A stretch of 7,471 nucleotides of DNA. Source: Euryarchaeota archaeon UBA13 (GTDB taxonomy: Archaea; Thermoplasmatota; Poseidoniia; Poseidoniales; Poseidoniaceae). Position numbers and translations under genes: made by a program. Each line of letters opens with the position of its first letter. Positions within the stretch are counted from its first letter, which is position 1. Below the pieces are notes generated by a model, which searched no databases, was not told the origin of the DNA, and saw only the letters and a list, made by a program, of their open reading frames with translations. Positions 1 through 5,585 of this stretch are shown one piece after another. The DNA lies in the NCBI GenBank assembly GCA_002495945.1, contig DAHU01000006.1, positions 1-7,471 of the forward strand, read 5' to 3'.

Positions 1-986
1 TCTAGTTTAGTAAGTGCTAATCCGGTAAAACCGTTGATTCGGTGGGCATGGCGCATAACTACTGCATCAAACCAACCGCATCGTCGCTTTCTGCCGGTTG
101 TGGTACCAAATTCGTGTCCTACTGTACCAAGATGGTCACCAATTTCATCTTCTAATTCTGTCGGCATAGCACCATTTCCAACCCTTGTAATGTAGGCTTT
201 AGTAATGCCAATCACTTCATTGACATGTCCTGGATGAATACCCGCACCATGTGTTGAGTTACCTCTTGAAGTTACGCTTGATGTCACGAAAGGAAAGGTT
301 CCTTGGTCAATGTCAAGCAAACAGCCTTGAGCTCCCTCAAGGATAACATGCTCATCCATCTTCAACGCGTTATCAAGCATCAACCCGGTATTGGCGATAC
401 TGCTCGAGTAATTGTCCCAAATCCAGTTGACGTCCGCCTTCAGACCGTCTAGTGTAATCCTGTCGCTGCAGCCTGCAGCCTCGAGCGAGGCATTCATTCG
501 GCTAATTGTTGAATCATACCAATCACCATCATCTTTGACTTCTTCGACATCGCCAAATCTCAAACCAATTCGATTGATTTTGTCTGCATATGTTGGACCA
601 ATACCGCGACCTGTAGTTCCAATTTTCTTGTCTAATCCGTCAAGGTATCGATGATAAGGTAGAATGATATGGGCTCGCTCACTAACAAACAATCTGTCGC
701 CACGTGGATCTTCACCAGTAGAATCATGCCAATTTTTCAACTCAGAATCTAAAACCCAAGGATCGATAACCATTCCATCTCCCAGCACTAAATTACACTC
801 TTTGCGTGTTATCCCCGAGGGCAATAGATGGAATTTCAGCACTTGATCGCCAAGCACAACTGTATGTCCTGCGTTATTGCCGCCCTGAAACCTAGCGACC
901 CATGTAGCCTGTTCGGCGATACGGTCAACCAATTTCCCTTTTCCTTCATCTCCCCACTGCGCACCTAGTACTACTGTTGCCGGCAT
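1..986 (-). CDS. purA: Adenylosuccinate synthase, 3' end cut off by the window
   Basis: Adenylosuccinate synthase joins IMP and aspartate using GTP, the first committed step from IMP to AMP, in the cytosol. The visible 328 residues match the family from the start. The phosphate-binding loop is GDEGKGK (residues 12-18), with catalytic Asp13, and GGNNAGHT (35-42) supplies catalytic His41, the same numbering as in the E. coli enzyme. Further family blocks are IGTTGRGIGPTYADK, EGAQGCLLDIDQGTFPFVTS, the TTGRKRRCGWFD IMP/GTP region, and ALTKL at the window edge. Family members are usually about 430 residues, so roughly the last 100 codons lie to the left. The ATG at 984-986 is chosen because the conserved beta strand VVLGAQWGDEG follows at once. 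No clear Shine-Dalgarno site precedes it. It diverges from tfb. The family assignment is secure. Confidence 0.97.
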   Translation of the reverse strand, partial: MPATVVLGAQWGDEGKGKLVDRIAEQATWVARFQGGNNAGHTVVLGDQVLKFHLLPSGITRKECNLVLGDGMVIDPWVLDSELKNWHDSTGEDPRGDRLFVSERAHIILPYHRYLDGLDKKIGTTGRGIGPTYADKINRIGLRFGDVEEVKDDGDWYDSTISRMNASLEAAGCSDRITLDGLKADVNWIWDNYSSSIANTGLMLDNALKMDEHVILEGAQGCLLDIDQGTFPFVTSSVTSRGNSTHGAGIHPGHVNEVIGITKAYITRVGNGAMPTELEDEIGDHLGTVGHEFGTTTGRKRRCGWFDAVVMRHAHRINGFTGLALTKL

Positions 987-1054
987 GTCTGTCGCATTGA
1001 GCCTTACGCGTACCGTCTTTGAACTATGTTATTGAAGTACGAAAATTACAGAAT

Positions 1055-1064
1055 AAGTATATAG
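1055..1064 (-). promoter_or_regulatory. Candidate TATA box for purA
   Basis: Read on the minus strand this is CTATATACTT, a good archaeal TATA-like element. Archaeal transcripts usually start about 22-27 bp downstream, which would place the purA start near 1034 and leave a leader of about 48 nt. A second AT-rich element (AAATATAAAC on the minus strand, 1089-1098) could serve instead. Assignment is by position and composition only. Confidence 0.4.
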
Positions 1065-1085
1065 ACCTAAAATGTAGATTAAACA

Positions 1086-1096
1086 ATAGTTTATAT
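1086..1096 (+). repeat. Upstream copy of an 11-bp direct repeat containing a TATA element
   Basis: ATAGTTTATAT here is repeated exactly at 1185-1195, 99 bp further on, where it forms the likely tfb TATA box. The upstream copy could be a second, distal tfb promoter, a site for a regulator that also covers the proximal promoter, or chance in an AT-rich spacer. The 987-1232 spacer otherwise shows no gene. Confidence 0.45.
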
Positions 1097-1188
1097 TTCA
1101 ACCAAACTAGTTCTAAACGTTCCAGTGACAACTAAGGAAGAATTGGCTAACAATACCCACAAATTAAGGAAAACAGCAGGTGACATAG

Positions 1189-1197
1189 TTTATATAA
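1189..1197 (+). promoter_or_regulatory. TATA box of tfb
   Basis: TTTATATAA is a near-ideal archaeal TATA box. Its centre is 40 bp upstream of the tfb ATG, so transcription should begin near 1217-1220. That would leave a very short leader that starts almost at the GGAGGT ribosome-binding site (1220-1225). Part of the element belongs to an 11-bp sequence repeated at 1086-1096. Confidence 0.65.
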
Positions 1198-1232
1198 GTC
1201 GAGGACCAACTATACAACTGGAGGTTAAGTAA

Positions 1233-2225
1233 ATGGAAAGTAATAGAGATAGAAAATCAAGACCCGACATAAGAGAGTACGGGCTGTTCGATCCAAACAG
1301 AAGAGTCCTTGATGGACATACAAGACCTTGTGAGGAATGTGGTGCTGTTGATTGGCAATTGGACGATACTCGTGGAGAAATTGTATGCAACTCATGTGGT
1401 CTAGTTGTCGAAGAGAATGTTATCGACCCGGGTGCAGAATGGACGAACAGAGACAAAACAGAAGACCGTTCACGTGTTGGTCAACCACTAACGTACACAC
1501 TGGCCGATAAAGGCCTAAACACCTCGATAGATGTTCGTGACTTAAACACAGGCTCCGCTGGAAGACACGGAATTTCATCACAAGCAAGGAGAGACTGGAG
1601 AAGAAGGAGAGTCATCGATGAGCGCTCCAAAACTAGAAAAAGTCGTGAGCGAAACCTCGTCAAAGCTAATCAAATGATTAGAGATAAATCTGATTTACCA
1701 AAGTCACTGCAAGAAGAAACCGCAAGACTATACCGCCGTTTAAGCGGCGATGGTTTCGTCACCGGTCGTTCCATCGCCGGCGTGGCAGCAGCATGTACAT
1801 ATTTGGTTGCTCGAGAGGAAAACCTACCTCGACAAATTCCAGAAATTGCGCAAAGTTACAGCATAACTGAAAAGGAACTATCTCGGCTAATTAGGCAAGT
1901 CTCAAGAAAACTAAACTTACACAAGATTACCTCACCTAACGAGTATTTTGACAAATTCATCTCAGATTTGCAACTACCGCCAAACATCTTTACTCAGGTC
2001 AATCACCTTTGGTCAAAGATACAACCCCATGAGGACATCTGGCAAGGAAAGAAACCTATGGGTGTTGCAGCTGCGCTGATTTACAAGGCCGCATCGGAAT
2101 CTGGAACTTCACGTACCCAATCGGATATTTGTAAGGTTGCGAATGTTTCCGAAGTAACACTAAGAGGATTATTGAGGATATTTGATGGCTTGCTTGCACA
2201 ACTTGGTGAAGCATCTAAACAATGA
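1233..2225 (+). CDS. tfb: Transcription initiation factor B (TFB, archaeal TFIIB)
   Basis: TFB binds the TBP-TATA complex and the BRE element and recruits RNA polymerase. All parts of a full-length factor are visible in 330 residues. There is an N-terminal zinc ribbon with C33xxC36 and C52xxC55. A B-reader/B-linker region (about 69-140) carries the family blocks EWTN, RSRVGQPLTYT and DKGLNTSID, followed by an Arg-rich stretch (DWRRRR, 121-126). Two cyclin folds follow (about 141-230 and 235-325), each with its signature helix, GRSIAGVAAACTYL and KPMGVAAALIYKA. The helix-turn-helix TQSDICKVANVSEVTLR (295-311) in the second fold is the BRE-reading element. The ATG start is set by GGAGGT at 1220-1225, 7 nt upstream. 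No key element is missing, so this could be a general factor. Archaea often carry several TFBs, and the window cannot show whether this is the only one. Confidence 0.97.
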   Translation: MESNRDRKSRPDIREYGLFDPNRRVLDGHTRPCEECGAVDWQLDDTRGEIVCNSCGLVVEENVIDPGAEWTNRDKTEDRSRVGQPLTYTLADKGLNTSIDVRDLNTGSAGRHGISSQARRDWRRRRVIDERSKTRKSRERNLVKANQMIRDKSDLPKSLQEETARLYRRLSGDGFVTGRSIAGVAAACTYLVAREENLPRQIPEIAQSYSITEKELSRLIRQVSRKLNLHKITSPNEYFDKFISDLQLPPNIFTQVNHLWSKIQPHEDIWQGKKPMGVAAALIYKAASESGTSRTQSDICKVANVSEVTLRGLLRIFDGLLAQLGEASKQ

Positions 2226-2264
2226 CACCCTAACATTGAATAAGCGTAATCAGGTGGGGTGTTT

Positions 2265-2540
2265 ATGGGTTTCAAAGCCAAGGCTAGAAAGCACCGAGGC
2301 AGTGATGCAGAAAGCAAGAGTGAAGGTAAGAAAAAGTCGAATCAGGGAGAATTGTCCTGTGCCATCAATGGATGCGACAAATTTGCCGACAAGTCTCTCG
2401 GTGGACGCTCACTATCATTGGACAATGCACTCGATGTTTGGGGTCAAGGTAATTTCACACCGCTGAAAGGGCGCGTTCGAGTCTGTAAATCTTGTTACAG
2501 AACCTGGAAAAAGGAAAACAAGAATGACGATATGTACTGA
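2265..2540 (+). CDS. Small Cys4 putative zinc-binding protein, unrecognised
   Basis: I do not recognise this 91-residue protein. The N-terminal 28 residues are highly basic and look disordered (KAKARKHRG, EGKKKS). After them comes C32xxxxC37, then a 36-residue spacer ending in a strand-like GRVRVCKSCYRTWKK, which supplies C74xxC77. Two Cys pairs with this spacing suggest a zinc ribbon or treble-clef fold, and the basic arms suggest a nucleic-acid or ribosome partner (inference). An in-frame GTG at 2259 is possible, but AGGTGG (2252-2257) lies 7 nt before the ATG at 2265, matching the spacing at tfb and L40e, so the ATG is preferred. It begins 39 bp after the tfb stop on the same strand with no clear promoter between, so co-transcription with tfb is likely. 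Confidence 0.8.
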   Translation: MGFKAKARKHRGSDAESKSEGKKKSNQGELSCAINGCDKFADKSLGGRSLSLDNALDVWGQGNFTPLKGRVRVCKSCYRTWKKENKNDDMY

Positions 2541-2576
2541 ATCACTTTCAGTTTTACTTATCCGGGTCTACCGAAA

Positions 2577-2586
2577 GTAGTACTAC
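2577..2586. promoter_or_regulatory. 10-bp perfect palindrome upstream of the propeller-like gene
   Basis: GTAGTACTAC is perfectly self-complementary and sits 22 bp before the next start codon. CTACC occurs on both sides (2568-2572 and 2584-2588), and CTAC-CGAAA-GTAG (2568-2580) can form a small hairpin. It could be an operator half-site pair or an RNA structure between the two genes. No regulator is known, and chance is possible. Confidence 0.3.
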
Positions 2587-2608
2587 CTCCGGCTGACACT
2601 TCTTTTGT

Positions 2609-3220
2609 ATGTCAAATGGGACTGTTGTACGGAGTATGGTATTGAGTGAAGGATACATCATTGCACTAGATGATGGGATTATCAGCTGGCGGCCTAATAG
2701 AGGGCGTAGAACCAACTACCGTTTACAATTCCCCGCTTCAGTATTACTCGGAATGAAAGGTCCGTCTGGATTATGCGAATCAGTGATCGTGGGTGACACC
2801 AGAGGCAACATCATTCGTCTCTCATTACCCAAGTTGGAACTGCTTGATGCATTCGAAACATCGGGCCGAGTCATTAAATCACTGTGCCGGGTAAGTTCGA
2901 CCTCCGACCGAATACTTGTTGGCAGCGAGTGTGGACATGTTTGGCTCGTCGGTAGAGATGTGCCTAACAACTGCGTAATGATGTTCAAGCACGATGAATG
3001 TATCACCAGTATCCGTTCTAATAACAATGAAATTATTGTTCACAGCGGTTGGTCAAAATATAATTACGATTGGGAAGGTGTAATGATTTCTAATTTTAGT
3101 CGTAATGAAATTTTTGAACAAAAGCGTAGAGAGCGCTCCAACAGACGTGCTAAACTGTTAGAAAAAAAGGCCCAGAATTCTGCTTTCGGCGCCATGTTAG
3201 ATATGCCAATTATCAGTTGA
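2609..3220 (+). CDS. Beta-propeller-like (WD40/PQQ-like) protein with basic C-terminal tail, hypothetical
   Basis: This 203-residue protein has no recognised family. It shows a repeated beta-strand pattern of the kind found in propeller blades: GYIIALDDGIISWRP (15-29), SVIVGDTRGNIIRLSLP (58-74), RILVGSECGHVWLVGRD (101-117) and EIIVHSGWSKY...EGVMIS (141-161). That makes about four blades, half of a usual seven- or eight-bladed ring, so a dimer or a partner would be needed to close it (inference). Residues 165-190 (FEQKRRERSNRRAKLLEKK) are a charged, probably helical tail. There is no signal peptide or membrane segment, so it is probably cytosolic. No Shine-Dalgarno site precedes the ATG at 2609. 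An in-frame ATG at 2636 (Met10) has GGAG only 1 nt before it, which is too close. Its 3' end overlaps the convergent gene by 8 bp. Confidence 0.8.
   Translation: MSNGTVVRSMVLSEGYIIALDDGIISWRPNRGRRTNYRLQFPASVLLGMKGPSGLCESVIVGDTRGNIIRLSLPKLELLDAFETSGRVIKSLCRVSSTSDRILVGSECGHVWLVGRDVPNNCVMMFKHDECITSIRSNNNEIIVHSGWSKYNYDWEGVMISNFSRNEIFEQKRRERSNRRAKLLEKKAQNSAFGAMLDMPIIS
3162..3168 (-). terminator. Candidate poly-T terminator of the metallo-beta-lactamase-fold gene
   Basis: On the minus strand this is a run of seven T, 45 nt beyond the stop codon of the minus-strand gene ending at 3213. Archaeal RNA polymerase terminates at such T-runs without needing a hairpin. On the plus strand the same bases are the GAA-AAA-AAG codons (Glu185-Lys187) of the convergent gene's tail, so the site would lie antisense inside that gene. 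Confidence 0.4.
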
Positions 3221-3992
3221 CATCCTCCCTTTCCTCAAGAGGCCACGGAGGGTGCGGCGTAAGCCATAATGCTGTTTGTGCAGGTCTAGCCCAAGATTTT
3301 GGAGGGAGTCCATCTGTAGCAATACAATTCTCAAAAAATTCAATATGTCTTGTCAAGACATTACGAACATGGGTTTTCCCTTTGATAGCTGGCCCCTGGA
3401 GAGGAATTATGGTCGCTAATTTCAACCGCCTTATTTTTTTCAAACTTTCAACTAGGTCAGGTAAACACCCTGTTGGCATGTCCCATCTCACTGGCCTATC
3501 GGCACGCGGAATTAATAATCCGGCGATGAGCATGTCTTTCTCGGGAATATAATACCCCATTCCGTCAGTACAATGACCCGGTAATGACAAGGCACAAATT
3601 TGTCCATTACCTAACGGAAATACCTCTTCATCGTTGACTAACTCTGTATTGGTAACTGGCATGTCTGAATCAAATCTGTTTGCCCATGTAGTGAAAAAAT
3701 CACCAGTTGCTAAAGAGGATTGACCCTCACTGTGAATATGTATTGTACAGTTGTCAAATTCTGAAGCGAGGTGATTAGCTCCACCAGAACACGGGAAACG
3801 GCGTGAGGTTAACAAAATTCGATCTATCCTAACGGAATCACTGGGTTCAACGCTAATAATTCCTTGAATTCGCTCTACTTGTAAGGATTGATACCAAGAT
3901 GTTCCGGAATCTATGATTATATTTCCCAGCGTTCCGATGGCAAGGACAATATTAGAATCGTGATGGATTCCCGGTAAGCGCACGATTCGCAT
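3213..3992 (-). CDS. Metallo-beta-lactamase-fold protein with degenerate metal site
   Basis: The 259-residue layout is that of a metallo-beta-lactamase-fold hydrolase: an early strand pair ending IIIDSGT (25-31), an active-site loop, PGHCTDGMGYYIP (138-150), DMLIAGLLIPR (153-163) and a late ATIIPLQGPA (193-202). The metal-binding residues are almost all gone. The usual THxHxDHxGG is TSRRFPCSGG (62-71), with Ser63, Arg65, Pro67 and Cys68 in place of His, His, Asp and His. The GD aspartate is Leu159, and the PGHG histidine is Gln199. Only His140 remains. Known members bind two metals for hydrolysis, so this one is probably inactive in that chemistry and may bind, scaffold or sense (inference). 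The ATG at 3990-3992 is preceded by a weak GGGTG, 4 nt away. The gene diverges from L40e and overlaps the facing gene by 8 bp. Confidence 0.85.
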   Translation of the reverse strand: MRIVRLPGIHHDSNIVLAIGTLGNIIIDSGTSWYQSLQVERIQGIISVEPSDSVRIDRILLTSRRFPCSGGANHLASEFDNCTIHIHSEGQSSLATGDFFTTWANRFDSDMPVTNTELVNDEEVFPLGNGQICALSLPGHCTDGMGYYIPEKDMLIAGLLIPRADRPVRWDMPTGCLPDLVESLKKIRRLKLATIIPLQGPAIKGKTHVRNVLTRHIEFFENCIATDGLPPKSWARPAQTALWLTPHPPWPLEEREDVN

Positions 3993-4034
3993 AGTGCACC
4001 CTTGCGAGAATAGTGCTTCAATGTAGTGATGTGG

Positions 4035-4041
4035 TAAAATA
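4035..4041. promoter_or_regulatory. Candidate TATA element between L40e and the metallo-beta-lactamase-fold gene
   Basis: TAAAATA on the plus strand reads TATTTTA on the minus strand. On the plus strand it would start transcription near 4064, giving L40e a leader of about 30 nt that contains the GGTGG site. On the minus strand it would start near 4012, about 20 nt before the facing gene. The divergent spacer is only 102 bp, so shared promoter elements are plausible. Confidence 0.35.
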
Positions 4042-4066
4042 CATCGCAGTGGTGTTTTGGTTGTGG

Positions 4067-4073
4067 TTAAATA
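4067..4073 (+). promoter_or_regulatory. Alternative TATA element for L40e
   Basis: TTAAATA is centred 25 bp before the L40e ATG. If it is used, the transcript would start at the first codon and be leaderless. The GGTGG site at 4083-4087 argues instead for a leader and the more distant TAAAATA. Confidence 0.25.
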
Positions 4074-4094
4074 GGGGAAGTTGGTGGCACGGTC

Positions 4095-4244
4095 ATGGCA
4101 CGATTCCCAGAAGCAGAAGCAAGAATGCTTCGCCGTAAAATCTGCATGAAGTGTAATGCAAGACTTGCTTACCGTGCTGTAAAGTGCCGAAAGTGCAACT
4201 ACAAGGGATTGAGACCGAAGAATATTGAGCGTAAGGGCGCTTGA
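4095..4244 (+). CDS. rpl40e: 50S ribosomal protein L40e
   Basis: This 49-residue protein matches archaeal L40e, a small zinc-ribbon protein of the large ribosomal subunit. In eukaryotes its counterpart is made fused to ubiquitin; here it stands alone. The basic protein begins [15 protein letters not shown] and has a four-cysteine ribbon, C17xxC20 and C31xxC34, followed by the typical [15 protein letters not shown] end. GGTGG (4083-4087) lies 7 nt before the ATG. The stop codon is only 3 bp from the stop of the convergent peptidase gene, so its transcript must end inside that gene. The short length makes it easy to miss in automated calls. Confidence 0.95.
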   Translation: MARFPEAEARMLRRKICMKCNARLAYRAVKCRKCNYKGLRPKNIERKGA

Positions 4245-4247
4245 ACC

Positions 4248-5243
4248 TCATAATCCTACTACGGCTAATATAATGGTAGTTATATCACCCAGTAATGCCA
4301 TCGGCAATATTGCTGGGAACAAAAATACCAACAACGGCAGTTTGTAACTTACCCACACGTGTTCAACCTCATGACCACGCAATTCTTCGATTTGTTGGCT
4401 TAATTCCTCAGCACTTGGTGTTCTCCTGGGCGCCCTAGTTTTATGGTAGGTTTTCATCTCTCCCGAAGGCATTTCAATCATAGATGTCAGTAACCATACA
4501 TGGCTATCCTGAACTTTATTGAGTGGCATGACTGTTGAATGCCAGAACATCCGTAAGTCACTTAGTGACTTTACATTACCCTGCAGGGTATTTTTTCCTA
4601 TTAGGATTAATGGAATTAACAGGAAACTCAAACCACCCCACATTAGTAAGGCAATGGCTGGAGGTAGTTTCAATACAATATCACTGCCATAATCAACCAT
4701 AACAGGCATTGTTGACCAGTTTGGAATTAATATTGCAACCCACATCAACGCCTTAGCATCCGCACCGCCGTGAATTAATCGCAGCCTCCAACCTAAATCT
4801 ATAACGAATATTACTACCAAACCAGACAGGGTACTCCAGTATAGAGCTGCCATGCCAGTGGCTTCTCCAAGTAATAAATCCAAGAACTCAATATTACCAT
4901 ACTTTAACATCCCAATAATGATACCAACGAGACTTATTGCATACCAAAACGACACCAAAATATCGAGGCGATTACCACTTAGAACATCCTTTATCGTCGG
5001 CCGACCGATTATTGCTACAGAGGCATATGCAATGACTGCTGAAGCTGTTAGATAGATTGTCCAGTCAGCACCCCTGGCTAGTAATTCTAGACACCAGATG
5101 AATATTGCCGGCTTCACCCAAACTAGCCAATGGCTATTACTAACCTTGCGAGTCTTATGGTCCATCCAAGCCGCCCAGCCCATACCGAGTAGTAGAACCC
5201 CTACTCGACTCCAGCCCAAGACTTGCTCGGTTGTCATTGCCAT
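4248..5243 (-). CDS. Archaeal prepilin/preflagellin peptidase (A24 family, FlaK/PibD-like)
   Basis: This integral membrane aspartyl protease family removes the short class III signal peptides of archaellins and pilin-like proteins on the cytoplasmic side of the membrane. The two catalytic aspartates are visible: Asp28 in WMDHKTRKVSN after the first membrane helix, and Asp162 in the hallmark HGGADAKAL (158-166). I count about six to eight hydrophobic segments. At 331 residues it is longer than short FlaK enzymes of about 230. The extra part holds a soluble stretch (about 245-300) and then VWVSYKLPLLVFLFPAIL plus a last membrane segment, which resembles the archaeal type II A24 C-terminal domain. 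No pilin or archaellum gene is in view, so its substrate class is open. The ATG at 5241-5243 has no Shine-Dalgarno site and lies about 26 bp from a TATA box, which suggests a leaderless mRNA. A second ATG at Met3 is possible. Confidence 0.93.
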   Translation of the reverse strand: MAMTTEQVLGWSRVGVLLLGMGWAAWMDHKTRKVSNSHWLVWVKPAIFIWCLELLARGADWTIYLTASAVIAYASVAIIGRPTIKDVLSGNRLDILVSFWYAISLVGIIIGMLKYGNIEFLDLLLGEATGMAALYWSTLSGLVVIFVIDLGWRLRLIHGGADAKALMWVAILIPNWSTMPVMVDYGSDIVLKLPPAIALLMWGGLSFLLIPLILIGKNTLQGNVKSLSDLRMFWHSTVMPLNKVQDSHVWLLTSMIEMPSGEMKTYHKTRAPRRTPSAEELSQQIEELRGHEVEHVWVSYKLPLLVFLFPAILPMALLGDITTIILAVVGL

Positions 5244-5264
5244 GATAGGCGCGTGTCGACAATG

Positions 5265-5273
5265 AATTTAAAT
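5265..5273. promoter_or_regulatory. Symmetric TATA box between the divergent peptidase and UPF0147 genes
   Basis: AATTTAAAT contains the perfect palindrome ATTTAAAT (5266-5273). Its centre is 26 bp from the first base of the peptidase ATG on the minus strand, the usual TATA-to-start distance, which predicts a leaderless transcript. On the plus strand the same box would start transcription near 5295, giving UPF0147 a leader of about 24 nt that holds its GGAGGA site. It is the only clear TATA element in the 75-bp spacer. Confidence 0.55.
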
Positions 5274-5318
5274 CCGGCCTACTAAGTGGATACATTACCC
5301 AGCATTGGAGGAATAACC

Positions 5319-5585
5319 ATGGATGTCGAAACAAGACTTCAGCAAGTAGCAACTGTCATCAACCAAATCGACGACCCAAAAGTCCCGCGCAATATTCGTC
5401 GGCAGGCGAAAGATGCTTGTGAGCAGTGGTTGTTGAACAAGAATAAGAAACTGGATGTTAGAATTGCGATGAGTCAGTCAAAATTGGAGGAATTGTATGA
5501 GGATCCAAACATACCACCAGAGTTCGGCACACTAATTCTCATGATTAATACAGAACTTGAGAAGATACTCACAGAAGTCCTATGA
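5319..5585 (+). CDS. UPF0147 family protein
   Basis: This 88-residue, mostly helical, cytosolic protein matches the archaeal UPF0147 family, whose function is not known to me. Family features are the N-terminal helix (ETRLQQVATVINQIDDPKVPRNIRR), the second helix QAKDACEQWLL, and the DPNIPPEFGTLILMI block near the C-terminus. The ATG at 5319 is set by GGAGGA (5307-5312), 6 nt upstream, the strongest ribosome-binding site in the window after that of tfb. An upstream in-frame ATG at 5286 would add 11 residues but would swallow that site. It shares a 75-bp spacer with the divergent peptidase gene, and its last 6 bp overlap the end of the convergent transporter gene. Confidence 0.9.
   Translation: MDVETRLQQVATVINQIDDPKVPRNIRRQAKDACEQWLLNKNKKLDVRIAMSQSKLEELYEDPNIPPEFGTLILMINTELEKILTEVL

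Noticed and set aside
412..846. Two plus-strand open frames of 60-80 codons
   Set aside because: They lie antisense within purA, whose protein matches the family throughout. They have low-complexity Ser/Pro-rich products and no ribosome-binding site.
1190..1663. Minus-strand open frames across the start of tfb
   Set aside because: They are antisense to conserved zinc-ribbon and B-reader codons of tfb and have no recognisable product.
2182..2466. 94-codon plus-strand frame overlapping the end of tfb and the Cys4 gene
   Set aside because: It overlaps two better-supported genes in another frame. The frame starting at 2265 has an AGGTGG site and paired cysteines.
3217..3552. 111-codon plus-strand frame inside the metallo-beta-lactamase-fold gene
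   Set aside because: It is antisense to a gene with family motifs and its translation shows no motif.
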